Notes: a model not told the origin generated them from the sequence alone. Counted from the first letter of the stretch, positions 49,001 through 54,991 are shown. The stretch is 64,000 bases of DNA from Tiliqua scincoides (GCF_035046505.1 NC_089825.1:8339408-8403407), one strand, 5' to 3'. Numbers and translations: made by a program.

Positions 49001-52000
49001 CCCAGGAAGGCTGTAAACATTTTTTAAGTGAATTGAGTTGCTTATAGATACATATGACATTCTAACAATAATTCAGTTTCTATTTAATGAATAAGGAGCA
49101 AATGTAAATTAACTGGCCAACAGTTTGGCACCCTTCACTTATGATTCTACAATGTTCCAAGAGAAACAAGTCAACTTGTTTAAGAACATAGTTAAGCATT
49201 CTAATTCTCTTTCCTAAATAGAACCAAATAATTTTCATGCCCTTCCCTCAGCTGATCAGTGATGTTAATCCTGACAGCACTGAGCATTTATCTGGAGAGG
49301 AGTTGAATCCAGGCATTCTCTTTCAATTCATCAGCACATTCACAGGGCAAAATAACTCAATAATCTCACTCCAAGAGCTGAATGCACTGGTCTTCTGGGG
49401 AAAGGGGAGAATTCACATGCAGGGACAAGTCTTCAGATATGTCTATGAATATATTCTGAGATCCCTGATGTAAAATAAATAGCGGAGGTACATGTGTATA
49501 TAAATGCAGCTGGACCAGATTTTTAAAAATTTTTAATTTACAAATAGCACTGGAAAGACTGCAAGACCAAACTGTAGCAGAGGAGCTGGGAGGCTTCAGT
49601 ACTTAACCCTCACTGCAGTTGCTAGCTTGATTCCATGCTCCCACCACATGCTAGTTAGTTTTTAAAAACCTTATATTTAAAGTCACATCCATTTGCATAT
49701 ACATGTAACTCTACTGCAAGGATAATGTAGTGCAAATTAATCCCAATATTGTAGGTACTCACTTTTACTACTGGAAGATCAAAAACTTCACGAGATTCAC
49801 CAACTTCTGGATTGTCTCCATCTTCTGAAATGATGTGTGATGCCAAAGCATTATAAGAAACCTCTTTTGCCTTTCCATCTTTCAGAAGCTGAATGACCTA
49901 AAAGGTAAAAGATAATTTTTCATTATTTTCTGTTTCAAAAAATAGCCAGTGTTTGTCAACGTTTGTCCCCCACTGTACCACACAGTTACGCACACAGGGG
50001 ATGTGTGTGTGACACCACTACTAGCCAAAGTTTTTAAAATCTTGGTATTTTCAGAACCATGTTGAACGATCTCTATTCTATCAAAAGTTATAGCCAAAAA
50101 ATCAGTGAGGTGGGGCAATGGTACATCACCATGCCCACCGATTGGGATGTTGATCCTACCACTGCATGGGAGGATGTCCATCATAGGAGTGATGCGTGAC
50201 TTCTCGCACCAAGTGACACAAACCCTAGTGATGCCACTGTCTAACCCTATACCTCCAGCTATCTTGGTGAAGAACTAGAAAGTGCAATGGCATCACTAGG
50301 GTTTTCGCCACCCAGTATGGGGGGCCAGCATGTCACCCCCATGATGGACCTCCTCCCATGCAGTGGGCGGGACAATGGTGCATCACCACACTCAACACCC
50401 AAAGCGTTGACCTGTCCACTGTATGGAAGGACATTCATCAAGGGGGTGCCACAAACCCTAGCAACACCACTGCCCTAGACGCTGCCTCAAGTACCACCAG
50501 TTGATAAACACTGTGGTAATCTAGGGCAGGATCCAGAAATCCAGGACATGTTTATATCCGACATGATGTAAACCAGCGGTTTTCAACCGCTGTGCTGCGG
50601 TACACTGGTGTACCGTGAGGCTGCCTCAGGTGTGTTGCAGGGTCAAGGAGTCAGGCAGCTGCATGCACGGGAGAAGCGGCGGCTTGCAGCCTCTTGCAGC
50701 AGCAGGAGAAAAAAGGGACAGCCGCACAGGGGCTTGGACACGCCTACTGTTGCTGGTGACTGTCCCACGCGCTGATTGGGCAGCCAATCAGGCAGCTCGA
50801 GAAGCCTGGAAGAGTGGGCGAATCGTGGAGGGAGTGAGGGCGAGAGGCAAGAGTGAAGAGGGAGTGAGAGTGAGTCTGAAGGTGGAAGCAGGTAGGAGCC
50901 AAAGGCAGCTGCCTGGAAAGGATCCAGAAGAGACCCTTTTCCTTACCAGCAATGCCCCAAAGTGTCCCTGCCTGCGTTGCTTTCCCTGGCAAGGCTTTGG
51001 CAGGAAAGGTGCTGGGCCACAATCCGATCCACACTTACCTAAGAGTAAGCCCCATTGAATATAATGGGGCGGGCTTCTGAGTAGACATACAGAGGCTTGG
51101 TCACACTCTTTGTTGAATATATGAGCAGGCAAGTGATGCTTTTCTTCCCCCCCACCTCCTCCCCTCCTGCACACACATCCCCCCATCATAATTGCAGTTA
51201 ACCCCTCTTATTGCCCCTCCCCACCCCACCCCTCCCTCTTCCCCACCTTCCAAAATCCAGTCAGTTGCCTCCCATTCTCTCTTTCTTTCCCTTCCCCCCA
51301 CTCCAGTGAATCCTGCACTTGTTTCAGTCACATCTCCTCACTGCCCCTCACCACCACCACGTTTCTCCAGTATGCTCAGTCTTATCTCTCTGCCAACACC
51401 TCCTGGCATATCAGAGCATATCAACTGATAACAGTTTGAACAGACCTGCTTCAAAACATTGTTCTTCCTTTCCAGAAACCACATACACCTCCCTCTCTGA
51501 GCTTCTCCGGAATTTCTTGCATTGTCATGAAATGATCTAAGGCTGCAATCCTAACCACACTTTCCTGAGAGTAAGCCCCATTGAACAAAATAAGACTTAC
51601 CTCTGAGTAGACCTGGTTAGGCTTGTGCCCTTAGTTATTCATTAAATTAATTGTAACATAATAATGTAATTAAAAACTAGTAGTGTGCTTTGACAACTTT
51701 AGTGCCTTTTCAGTGTGCCCTGAGCTGAAAAAGGTTGAAAATGGCTGATGTAAACAAAGGTACAACTAGGTTACCCCAAGGGGGGGGTGGCAGAGCCCAG
51801 CCTCCTCCACCATGTGCTGCTTCCAGGAGGGTTGTAAGAGGAGAAGAGGTCGCCTAAGACAACCAGGTCCCCTCCCCTCCCCTCCCCAAGTATGCCCCAC
51901 ACCTGTGCTGAGGGAAGGGTTGGCCTGACAGGGGAGGGGAGGGAGCTTCAGACACCCAGGTCTGCCCCACACCTGTGCTGAGGGAAGGGTTGGCCTGACA

Positions 52001-52440
52001 GGGGAGGGAGAGACCTGCTCGTGACCGTCTCCCTCAGGAGCCGAAGGGGGAGAGCCCCCCCTGCGCTGCCCCTGTCAGCCCCAGGCCGTGAGGGGCCTGG
52101 AGAGGAGCAGGGCGGCGGGGGGAGGGGCGCGCGCACACACCAGCGGCCAGCCGTCAAAGGTCATAACAGTCAGTGCGCGCGCCCCCCAACGTTCGAAGGC
52201 GCCCCAAGTCCCCCTCCCTCCTTCCCTCGAGCGGGCGCGCGCGCCAAGCCGGCGCGAGCTCCTGTCAGAGCGGTGGGGGGGATTGGAACGTTCGAAGCCG
52301 GACGGGCGCACCACTGCCTGACCCGAGGGGGGCGAGGCTCCCCCACGCACCTTGGGATCGATGTCTCCCACGGCGTAGAACTTGACCTCCTTGAACAGCT
52401 CGCGGGGGACCTCCGGCTCCCCCTCCTCCTCCTTCGCCAT
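19005..52440 (-). CDS. PAXIP1: PAX-interacting protein 1 (PTIP), 20 coding exons
   Basis: Nuclear BRCT-repeat scaffold. In known orthologues it is a subunit of the KMT2C/KMT2D H3K4 methyltransferase complex. It also binds phosphorylated 53BP1 and gamma-H2AX, acting in double-strand-break repair and immunoglobulin class switching. Exons join in phase to 1071 codons plus stop. Layout by residue: BRCT1 about 11-96 and BRCT2 about 97-186 (conserved W168 in VTPDWVLD); acidic linker about 187-215; Q-rich region about 380-595; BRCT3 about 604-695 (W678); BRCT4 about 702-790 (W773); BRCT5 about 870-951 (TG at 873-874, W930); BRCT6 about 972-1071. The start ATG has a good context (GACCATGG); upstream in frame there is only a GTG. 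The last residues read DYESYPFIC instead of the DYESYKFN I recall for human. No inactivating change was seen. Confidence 0.97.
20271..20346 (-). CDS. PAXIP1: PAXIP1 exon 19
   Basis: Residues 1021-1045, [20 protein letters not shown] then FARGI, plus one nucleotide of D1046. The acceptor is TTTTAG and the donor GTAAGT. Confidence 0.97.
20424..20558 (-). CDS. PAXIP1: PAXIP1 exon 18
   Basis: Residues 976-1020, [20 protein letters not shown] through [12 protein letters not shown], the first half of BRCT6. The acceptor is TTTTAG and the donor GTGAGT. Confidence 0.97.
21402..21753. mobile_element. fold-back MITE with CACAGGCC ends, copy 2
   Basis: 352 bp, the same long palindrome as 5911-6258, flanked by TTA on both sides (21399-21401 and 21754-21756). 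Both arms contain AACTAGACGT-type and GGCTATGCC-type blocks in inverse order. The target site later used by a LINE overlaps its right end. Confidence 0.85.
21965..25875 (-). mobile_element. full-length LINE, RTE-like, intact ORF
   Basis: 3.9-kb non-LTR retrotransposon flanked by a 10-bp target duplication ACTGTTGGCC (21955-21964 and 25876-25885). It has a ~617-bp 5' UTR, a single 1087-codon ORF and a very short 3' UTR ending in TCGAGACTGAAGGTTGCCAA. The single ORF with AP endonuclease, reverse transcriptase and a C-terminal zinc motif, plus the short tail, suggest the RTE group (RTE-X/Proto2-like). The clade is tentative: it is clearly not BovB or CR1. It sits antisense to nothing, in the same orientation as PAXIP1, in the intron between exons 17 and 18. 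Confidence 0.85.
21995..25258 (-). CDS. LINE endonuclease/reverse transcriptase, 1087 aa
   Basis: Element-encoded protein for target-primed reverse transcription. The apurinic-type endonuclease spans about residues 30-290, with GTWNVRTM, the catalytic-Glu block [33 protein letters not shown] and [10 protein letters not shown]. The reverse transcriptase spans about 490-860, with [10 protein letters not shown], motif [14 protein letters not shown] (second Asp replaced by Asn, the catalytic first Asp kept), [14 protein letters not shown] and the FADD box in [12 protein letters not shown]. The C-terminus has [13 protein letters not shown] and a zinc-binding [21 protein letters not shown] pattern. 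No stop or frame break, so it is young or recently active. The ATG at 25258 starts just after the 5' UTR. Confidence 0.9.
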   Translation of the reverse strand: MGCVGFRVKTDKRIDNSAPCNRKQKTTALKLGTWNVRTMTPGFSDDLQEIDDARKTAVIDMELSRLQMDIVALQETRLPDSGSVKERNFSFFWQGKPPNETREHGVGFAVRNTLLKSIIPPTVGSERILSLQLQSSAGPITLISAYAPTLSSPAEAKDKFYDDLATTVKKIPVKEPLFILGDFNARVGADNSSWPTCLGQFGTGRMNENGQRLLEFCCHHGLCVSNTFFNTKPQHRVSWRHPRSKHWHQLDLILTRRSSLPSIKITRSYHGAACDTDHSLVCSRVKLQTKRLYHTKKEGRPRIDTSKTRDQRKVEEFAQALEESLPGPADANASSRWEHFKNTVYNTALSIFGKKTNKAADWFEAHSEELTPVIEEKRRAQAAYKVCPSERNLQVLRTARSKVQQTARRCANDYWLQLCSEIQIAADTGNIKGMYDGIKQALGPTQKKIAPLKSATGEVIQDRAQQMERWVQHYSELYSRENVVTEEALNNIECLPVLEELDSEPTLEELHVALDSLAFGKAPGKDSIPAEVLKCCKEIIVTELHEILCLCWREGGVPQDMRDANIITLYKNKGDRGDCNNYRGISLLSVVGKLFARVVLKRLQVLAESVYPESQCGFRANRSTTDMVFSLRQLQEKCREQRQPLFIAFIDLTKAFNLVSRDGLFKILPKIGCPPRLLSIIRSFHKDMKGTVVFDGSTSDPFDIRSGVKQGCVLAPTLFGIFFAVLLKQAFGTATEGIYLRTRSDGKLFNLSRLRAKSKVQLKCLRDFLFADDAAVTTHSAKDLQQLMDRFSKACQDFGLTISLKKTQVMVQDVDSPPCITISEHELEVVHDFVYLGSTISDTHSLDAELNRRIGKAATTFSRLTKRVWSNKKLTEHTKIQVYRACVLSTLLYCSESWTLRPQQERKLSAFHMRCLRRILGITWQDKVPNNTVLERAGIPSMYSLLKQRRLRWLGHVVRMDDGRIPKDLLYGELVQGKRPTGRPQLRYKDICKRDLKALGMDLNKWETLASERPAWRQAVQHGLSQFEETLCQQSEAKRQRRKAHSQGDRPGTDCTCSQCGRDCHSRIGLFSHTRRCARTTFQSAIP
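26564..26664 (-). CDS. PAXIP1: PAXIP1 exon 17
   Basis: Completes E942 and encodes residues 943-975, [20 protein letters not shown] through MAPLFK. The acceptor is TTTTAG and the donor GTAGAT, which is weak at +4 to +6. The following 6-kb intron carries the nested LINEs. Confidence 0.96.
27196..27376. mobile_element. Tigger-like MITE, 181 bp
   Basis: It starts CAGGTAGACTCTCGTTATC and ends GGATAAGCAGGCTCAACCTG with TA on both sides. The ends and the internal 'CTGTGGATAAGCAGG' text resemble pogo/Tigger non-autonomous elements. It lies in the PAXIP1 intron between exons 16 and 17. Confidence 0.65.
27985..28153 (-). CDS. PAXIP1: PAXIP1 exon 16
   Basis: Residues 886-941, [20 protein letters not shown] through [16 protein letters not shown], the core of BRCT5 with W930. 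It ends one nucleotide into E942. The acceptor is TTTCAG and the donor GTAAGT. Confidence 0.97.
28488..28590 (-). CDS. PAXIP1: PAXIP1 exon 15
   Basis: Completes R851 and encodes residues 852-885, including [17 protein letters not shown], the first strand of BRCT5 with the phosphate-binding TG pair. The acceptor is TTGTAG and the donor GTGACT. Confidence 0.97.
29440..29590 (+). repeat. interspersed repeat shared with 55910-56040
   Basis: Contains GATGAAATGGACTATAGTCC and TTCTTTAAGGTGCTACAGGA, a diverged repeat also seen near 55910-56040. Similar text is common in reptile genomes; I cannot assign the family. Confidence 0.45.
30083..30150 (-). CDS. PAXIP1: PAXIP1 exon 14
   Basis: Residues 829-850 plus two nucleotides of R851: [20 protein letters not shown] then RP, the basic linker between BRCT4 and BRCT5. 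The acceptor is TTGCAG and the donor GTGAGA. Confidence 0.95.
30755..30798 (-). CDS. PAXIP1: PAXIP1 exon 13 (44-nt micro-exon)
   Basis: Residues 814-828, [15 protein letters not shown]. The acceptor is TGCCAG and the donor GTATGT. Without it exons 12 and 14 would not join in frame, which supports it strongly. Confidence 0.95.
31216..31400 (-). CDS. PAXIP1: PAXIP1 exon 12
   Basis: Completes E752 and encodes residues 753-813, from [20 protein letters not shown] (W773 follows) to NQHLVLNLL. It ends one nucleotide into D814. The acceptor is AACAAG, with a weak polypyrimidine tract, and the donor GTAAGC. Confidence 0.96.
31882..32003 (-). CDS. PAXIP1: PAXIP1 exon 11
   Basis: Residues 712-751 plus two nucleotides of E752. 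It encodes [20 protein letters not shown] and [15 protein letters not shown], the start of BRCT4 with its TG motif. The acceptor is ACCAG and the donor GTAAGT. Confidence 0.97.
32190..32327 (-). CDS. PAXIP1: PAXIP1 exon 10
   Basis: Residues 666-711, [20 protein letters not shown] through GGKPCSQH, including the BRCT3 tryptophan W678. The acceptor is TTGCAG and the donor GTAAGA. Confidence 0.97.
32402..32575 (-). mobile_element. tRNA-derived SINE
   Basis: On the minus strand AAGCTCAGTGGTAGGGCATA is a good A box and GTGGTTCAGTCCCTAGC a B box. A body follows (GATCCCTGCCTGAATCC, TAGATGGAGAATAG) that ends CAGTATAAGGCACTTCTATG. It belongs to a widespread reptile SINE class whose name I am unsure of. 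It lies just upstream of PAXIP1 exon 10 in the intron between exons 9 and 10. Confidence 0.75.
33865..34838 (+). mobile_element. CR1-like LINE, 5'-truncated
   Basis: About 970 bp whose plus strand encodes the C-terminal ~258 residues of a reverse transcriptase in one open frame to 34640. Visible blocks are [68 protein letters not shown] and [14 protein letters not shown]. The 3' UTR follows and ends in tandem TTCTTATG units, the CR1-type 3' repeat. The N-terminal endonuclease and catalytic RT motifs are missing by 5' truncation. It is inserted beside or within the copia-type element of this intron. Confidence 0.9.
34850..35795 (+). mobile_element. copia-type LTR retrotransposon fossil, 3' end
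   Basis: A broken remnant of a Ty1/copia-type LTR element. The end of the polymerase region shows the RNase H-side signature [11 protein letters not shown], typical of the copia family. A purine-rich tract (AATGGAGGGG) follows, then what looks like a 3' LTR starting TGTCATG at 35118, with a polyadenylation hexamer near 35730 and an end near 35790. No 5' LTR was found in the window. Low-complexity flank left of the CR1-like LINE (about 33500-33860) may belong to the same fossil, which would make the LINE a nested insertion. Confidence 0.7.
35800..37200. other. intronic sequence, nothing recognised
   Basis: Part of the PAXIP1 intron between exons 9 and 10. Short overlapping frames only; no repeat family could be assigned with confidence. 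Confidence 0.5.
37201..37399. mobile_element. Tigger-like MITE, 199 bp
   Basis: Inverted ends CAGTGGGCCCTCCTTATCCG and CCAAGGGCCCACTG; the internal TATCTATGGATGCTGAACC resembles Tigger-derived elements. The flanking TA is not clear. Confidence 0.6.
37863..38475. mobile_element. Tigger-like non-autonomous element, 613 bp
   Basis: It runs from CAGGTTGAGTCTCACTATTC to GTGTATAACAAGGCTGGACCTG with TA on both sides, and is internally non-coding. It is the longest member of this group here and sits close to PAXIP1 exon 9. Confidence 0.7.
38628..38723 (-). CDS. PAXIP1: PAXIP1 exon 9
   Basis: Residues 634-665, [20 protein letters not shown] through VSNMYAQ, with the GG-T and CTHLLC motifs of BRCT3. 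The acceptor is TTCTAG and the donor GTAAGA. The next intron (6.3 kb) carries the copia-type and CR1-like insertions. Confidence 0.97.
39179..39273 (-). CDS. PAXIP1: PAXIP1 exon 8
   Basis: Residues 602-633, from [20 protein letters not shown] to LATWKR, the start of BRCT3. The acceptor is TTCTAG and the donor GTAAGT. Confidence 0.97.
40575..41307 (-). CDS. PAXIP1: PAXIP1 exon 7 (glutamine-rich)
   Basis: Residues 358-601, beginning [20 protein letters not shown] and ending [13 protein letters not shown]. Most of the exon encodes Gln with interspersed His, Pro and Leu; the longest runs are 11 and 9 Gln. The 9-Gln run is eight pure CAG codons plus CAA, at about 40815-40842. The acceptor is TTCTAG and the donor GTTAGT; one nucleotide is carried to exon 8. 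Confidence 0.97.
41554..41720 (+). mobile_element. Harbinger-like MITE fragment
   Basis: Begins GGGCACAATCCTAATCTGCG after TGA and shares CTCAGGGTAAGGGAATATT with the 201-bp family, but the right terminus is not found. Diverged or truncated copy. Confidence 0.5.
43481..43990. repeat. three tandem ~175-bp repeats inside the hAT element
   Basis: GCGTTTACTCACAAGTAGGC, GCGTTTACTCGCAAGTAGGC and GCGTTTAATCGCGAGTAGGC begin at 43481, 43653 and 43834. Each is followed by a CACCAGAATGGTCC- or GTCAGAGTGGTCC-type block and an AAAAACACCTGAG-type block. Spacing is 172 and 181 bp; the third unit is the most diverged. Confidence 0.8.
44150..44380. repeat. array of three short palindromic MITE units
   Basis: One partial unit (about 44150-44218) and two fuller units (44219-44307 and 44312-44380) of the GGCTGCAATCCTA family in tandem. 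Each carries the AGTAAGCCCCATTGA hairpin arm. They lie inside the 1669-bp hAT element. Confidence 0.75.
44537..44573 (-). mobile_element. hAT terminus fragment
   Basis: AAAGTGGGTCCCGGTGCTAA then GTTTGAGAACTGCTG is the inverse of the left end of the hAT copy at 48104, here embedded in another hAT element. The rest of the copy was not delimited. Confidence 0.55.
45259..45645. mobile_element. possible Tigger-like element
   Basis: CCTCCATATCTGCTGATCC near the left and ACGGAATGGAACCTCCACAG near the right recall Tigger-derived text. An internal palindrome around 45455-45525 (AAGTCGCTTCTGGTTTTT and its inverse) forms a hairpin. The boundaries are uncertain. Confidence 0.35.
45930..46553 (-). CDS. 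PAXIP1: PAXIP1 exon 6
   Basis: Residues 150-357. It finishes BRCT2 ([20 protein letters not shown]), then carries a run of glutamates after RLIIYEE and a Ser-rich stretch ([22 protein letters not shown]). It ends with conserved blocks [17 protein letters not shown] and [19 protein letters not shown]. The acceptor is TTCCCAG and the donor GTAAGT. Confidence 0.97.
46660..46860. mobile_element. Harbinger-like MITE, 201 bp
   Basis: Ends GGGTGCAAACCTAACCCCTT and AAGGGGTTAGGATTGCACCC, flanked by TAT on both sides. It aligns along its whole length, inverted, with 13576-13776. It lies just upstream of PAXIP1 exon 6. Confidence 0.82.
47258..47371 (-). CDS. PAXIP1: PAXIP1 exon 5
   Basis: Residues 112-149, from [20 protein letters not shown] to LIVPEPKG, the core of BRCT2. 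The acceptor is TGGTAG and the donor GTAAGA; phase 0 at both ends. Confidence 0.97.
47460..47523 (-). CDS. PAXIP1: PAXIP1 exon 4
   Basis: Completes P90 and encodes residues 91-111, [20 protein letters not shown] plus Q, the start of BRCT2. The acceptor is TTGTCAG and the donor GTAAGA. Confidence 0.96.
48104..48459. mobile_element. non-autonomous hAT element, 356 bp
   Basis: It runs from CAGTGGTTTTCAGAACTTTA to CAGTTTGAGAAACTG with the exact 8-bp duplication TTCTAGAG (48096-48103 and 48460-48467). It includes a partial short palindromic MITE near 48227-48270. It lies in the PAXIP1 intron between exons 3 and 4. Confidence 0.88.
48967..49010 (-). CDS. PAXIP1: PAXIP1 exon 3 (44-nt micro-exon)
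   Basis: Residues 76-90, [15 protein letters not shown], containing the conserved W78 of BRCT1. The acceptor is TTACAG and the donor GTATCC. The last codon is split 2+1 with exon 4. It is too short to stand out as an open frame and was found from the protein. Confidence 0.95.
49763..49897 (-). CDS. PAXIP1: PAXIP1 exon 2
   Basis: Residues 31-75, starting [20 protein letters not shown] and ending FDLPVVK, the body of BRCT1. The acceptor is TTTTAG and the donor GTGAGT; both ends are phase 0. Confidence 0.97.
50010..50239. mobile_element. hAT fragment related to 43224-44892
   Basis: Shares GCCAAAAAATCAGTGAGGTGG, GGTACATCACCATGCCCAC and the terminal AACCCTAGTGATGCCACTG with the right end of the 1669-bp element. 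The left end is not found. Confidence 0.6.
50285..50472. mobile_element. short hAT derivative, 188 bp
   Basis: Inverted ends CAATGGCATCACTAGGGTTT and AAACCCTAGCAACACCACTG, same group as 43224-44892 but reduced to its termini. The flanking duplication has decayed. Confidence 0.65.
51016..51104. mobile_element. short palindromic MITE nested in hAT
   Basis: CACAATCCGATCCACACTTA to AGAGGCTTGGTCA, with hairpin arms AAGCCCCATTGAA/TATAATGGGG. Confidence 0.65.
51542..51631. mobile_element. short palindromic MITE nested in hAT
   Basis: Begins GGCTGCAATCCTAACCACAC after TAA and ends GTTAGGCTTGTGCCC before TTA. The GTGCCC terminus is closer to the 201-bp family than to other short copies. Confidence 0.7.
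51894..52009. repeat. 70-bp direct duplication near PAXIP1 exon 1
   Basis: A ~45-bp block (GCCCCACACCTGTGCTGAGG...CTGACAGGGGAGGG) occurs at 51894 and again at 51964, 70 bp apart and essentially identical. It is a recent tandem duplication in intron 1. Confidence 0.8.
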
Positions 52441-53095
52441 GGTCACTCCCGCGCTGACAGGGGGCACCGCCGCGTCTGGACCGGGGCTCGGAGATCAAAC
52501 GAGTGGGGAGGGCCGCTCGGACTCCCCGCCCCCTCCAGGCCTGGGTGCTCCCTCACCCTTCCCCCCTCACCTCCGCGACAGCAGCCCAAACGCGCGAGCG
52601 GGGCGCGCGCTGCGGGGCGGACCATTCTCCTCAAGCCACGGGGGGGACGAGCAGGTGGAGAAGGCGTCAATATCGCTCGCTCTTCCCGCAGCCGTTCCCG
52701 GTGCGCTCAAAACCTGGCCTCAATCCTCGCCCCAGCAGGCGGAGACGTCACTGGCCCACGGTTGGGTGACGGGGCGCAGTGAGCAATTCGGGGAGTACGT
52801 CTGCCCCCCTTGTTACTGCGCATAATAGACCCTTCCAGGCCCCGCCCACTAACAGAGTAACCGGTAGTAAGAAGAGCGTCCAGCGCGCTAGCCCCGCCCC
52901 TCCAGTTTCCCGCGTCCTGATTGGACGGCCCCGCTGCTCGTCATCAGAAGTTGGCTTCCCGAGCGCTGGTCTTCCCCGCGCTCTCTCATGAGTCGTGTTG
53001 TCGCCCCGTAATTCCGCTGATGACGCGAAGTCTGTGGGCGGAGCCTCCTCCGAAGCCAGGCTCAGGGCAACAGCGCAGCGCTGGGCAGGTCTGAG
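52050..53095 (-). promoter_or_regulatory. PAXIP1: CpG island and PAXIP1 promoter
   Basis: Dense CpG over about 1 kb around exon 1, in contrast to the AT-rich surroundings. Upstream of the ATG are GC boxes (CCCCGCCCAC at 52840-52849, GCCCCGCCCC at 52891-52900, GGGCGG near 53036) and an inverted CCAAT box (ATTGG at 52920-52924). There is no TATA box. This fits a housekeeping, possibly bidirectional, promoter; the start of transcription is not determined, and no divergent gene was recognised. Confidence 0.75.
52351..52440 (-). CDS. PAXIP1: PAXIP1 exon 1 (coding part)
   Basis: Encodes residues 1-30, beginning [20 protein letters not shown] and running through YAVGDIDPK, the start of BRCT1. Human begins [20 protein letters not shown]; the acidic EEEGE is a local difference. 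The donor is GTGCGT and the phase is 0. It lies in the CpG island. Confidence 0.95.
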
Positions 53096-53102
53096 CCCAT
53101 TA

Positions 53103-53413
53103 GGGCTGCAGTCCTGTCCGCACTTACCTGGGAGTAAGCCCATTGACTGTAATGGAACTTGCTTCTGAGTAGACACAGGCTTGGGCTCTGTCCAGAGGGA
53201 TTTACTCCTAGGTAAATGTGTACATAAATTAAGGCTGCCATCCTGGCCACACTTACCCGGAAGTAAGTCCCATTGACTATAATGGGACTTACGTCTGAGT
53301 AGGCATGCACAGGATTGGACTCTCAGGCTGCAATCCTATCCACACTTGCTTGACAGTAAGCCCCATTGACTAATGGGACTGCTTCTTAGTAGACATAGGA
53401 CTGGACTCTGCCC
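53103..53413. repeat. array of short palindromic MITEs upstream of PAXIP1
   Basis: Three units at about 53103-53190, 53234-53323 and 53326-53413, each with CACTTACCTGGGAGTAAGCC-type and GACTTACGTCTGAGTAG-type arms. They are separated by GGGATTTACTCCTAGGTAAA-type spacers, which recur at 53421. The array abuts the CpG island. Confidence 0.75.
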
Positions 53414-53469
53414 ACAGGGATTTACTTGTAGGTAAATGTGTGTACAGGATGACAGCCTAAATTGTTTCT

Positions 53470-54815
53470 GGTTTTATGTTGCTTTTTCTCTGGATTTTTC
53501 TGTGTGTTTTATTGTTTTGTTTATTAATGGTCTGTTTACTATGATTTAGTTAATCTTTTCTTGGTAGTATCTTTATTATAAGAAAAGAAAAGAAAATTTG
53601 CAGTAAAATGAAAAGAATAACATTAAAAATACATAAAAGTACAGAAAAAAGAAACCTCTAATAGGGTAGAATGGGCAAAGTTGAATATTGTAATTGCTTA
53701 CAGCTTTGTATCTTAAAAATCTAAATTTCCACCCATATATAGGAATATATGCTCATTCATGCACATCTGGCCCCTGTGGCATTTGTTGCAGTACTGCAAA
53801 TTTGAAAGCAAGCATGCTTTGGCGTCTACCAGTGGCCAGACTGACTTGTGCCTCCCAGGAGACCCGTCATGGCAAGAGGAAGGTCTCCTGACCCAACCTT
53901 CTGCAGGAGGAGGAGCAGCTACAGGGTGCTTATTTTCACCTAGCCAGCCAGCCTCCCTGCCTCTAGCTTCCTGGCTTCACATAGCCCTGGTCCCAAGGAG
54001 GAGGGTGTAGTCACAGCAGAGTTCCAATCCTCCCCTCCCCCAAAAGAATGGTGTGCTAGGTGTTAGGTTTATGACTGTTTCAAAGGCTGCAGCCAGACAC
54101 ACAGATGTTAGGGGAAGTTGAAATGGTAATGTAACTTGAGGCTTTAATTAGTGTTAGGAAGTACAATTTGGCAAAGTTGTGCATTTCAGGCAGAGTATGA
54201 CTGACTTTTTACTGCCAACTTTTATGGATGTTTGGGGAGGCCTTTAGTGCTTGTAAATTGATAACAGAATGCCCTGTAAAGTCAATGTCCATGTAAAGAA
54301 GAAGACAAGGCACACAATAAAATAGTTAGCAACATCAGTTACAGAGCACATATGAAATGACTTTCAAAACTGAAAGGTCACAGTCTCCACAGCTAGGTTC
54401 AAAGACATCTGTTTCAGGAGATTTCTGATCAAATCATGAAAGTTGGAAAAAGTTTTTTCTAAAAGTGTGTTTCAGTTACTTCTTCCCCCCTCCCCGCTTT
54501 TGCAAAGACATCCTGCAATAACTGCAGTGTTGCACTCAAATATGGTAAGGTGATTTCAGTGGAATTGCCAATATATAACAGGGGACAGCACTGCCCCAGT
54601 CCTGAGAATGAGAGTACAAGAAAGCAATTTGCCATGCTAAAACACGACATGCATTTGTGTGCAAATGGTCATGTGTACAAGTGGTCATGCAGGGATGCAT
54701 ATATGGGTTGTACATGCATTATCTGTTGGTTCTTCTGGTATTGTTCTGCCCTCTCCTTTGCTGCTGGAAATGTATAGGATGGCAATTATGTTATGCCAGC
54801 ATTAACCACAGTTTA
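53470..54815. other. intergenic, no gene recognised
   Basis: AT-rich upstream flank of PAXIP1 with no supported coding sequence. An A-rich stretch is present at 53580-53660. Confidence 0.5.
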
Positions 54816-54991
54816 GGGCACAATCCTAACCCCTTTCCACACCGACATGAAGACAATGCAGCTCTTAGGTAAGGGAACAAACATTCACTTACTTTGAGGA
54901 GGCCTCTGTGAGTGCCACCAACTGAAGGATGTGGCACACGTCCCATTGGCACAGCTATGCCAGTGCTGGAAAGTTGGTTAGGATTTGGGCC
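54816..54991. mobile_element. Harbinger-like MITE, 176 bp
   Basis: GGGCACAATCCTAACCCCTT to TTAGGATTTGGGCC, flanked by TTA on both sides; the middle matches the other copies (GAGGAGGCCTCTGTGAGTG). Confidence 0.8.

Larger units (their letters stand above)
50574..51747. mobile_element. hAT element, 1174 bp, non-autonomous
   Basis: Ends CAGCGGTTTTCAACCGCTG and AAAAAGGTTGAAAATGGCTG with the exact 8-bp duplication ATGTAAAC (50566-50573 and 51748-51755). It is C-rich inside with no transposase. It contains two short palindromic MITEs (51016-51104 and 51542-51631). It lies in PAXIP1 intron 1. Confidence 0.88.

Noticed and set aside
52441-52467. N-terminal extension of PAXIP1 upstream of the chosen start
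   Set aside because: The in-frame upstream codon is GTG, not ATG, and orthologues start at the equivalent of the chosen ATG.
52021-52825. Long plus-strand frames over the CpG island (up to 253 aa)
   Set aside because: GC-rich DNA lacks stop codons; the frames are Arg/Pro/Gly-rich without domains and antisense to PAXIP1 exon 1.
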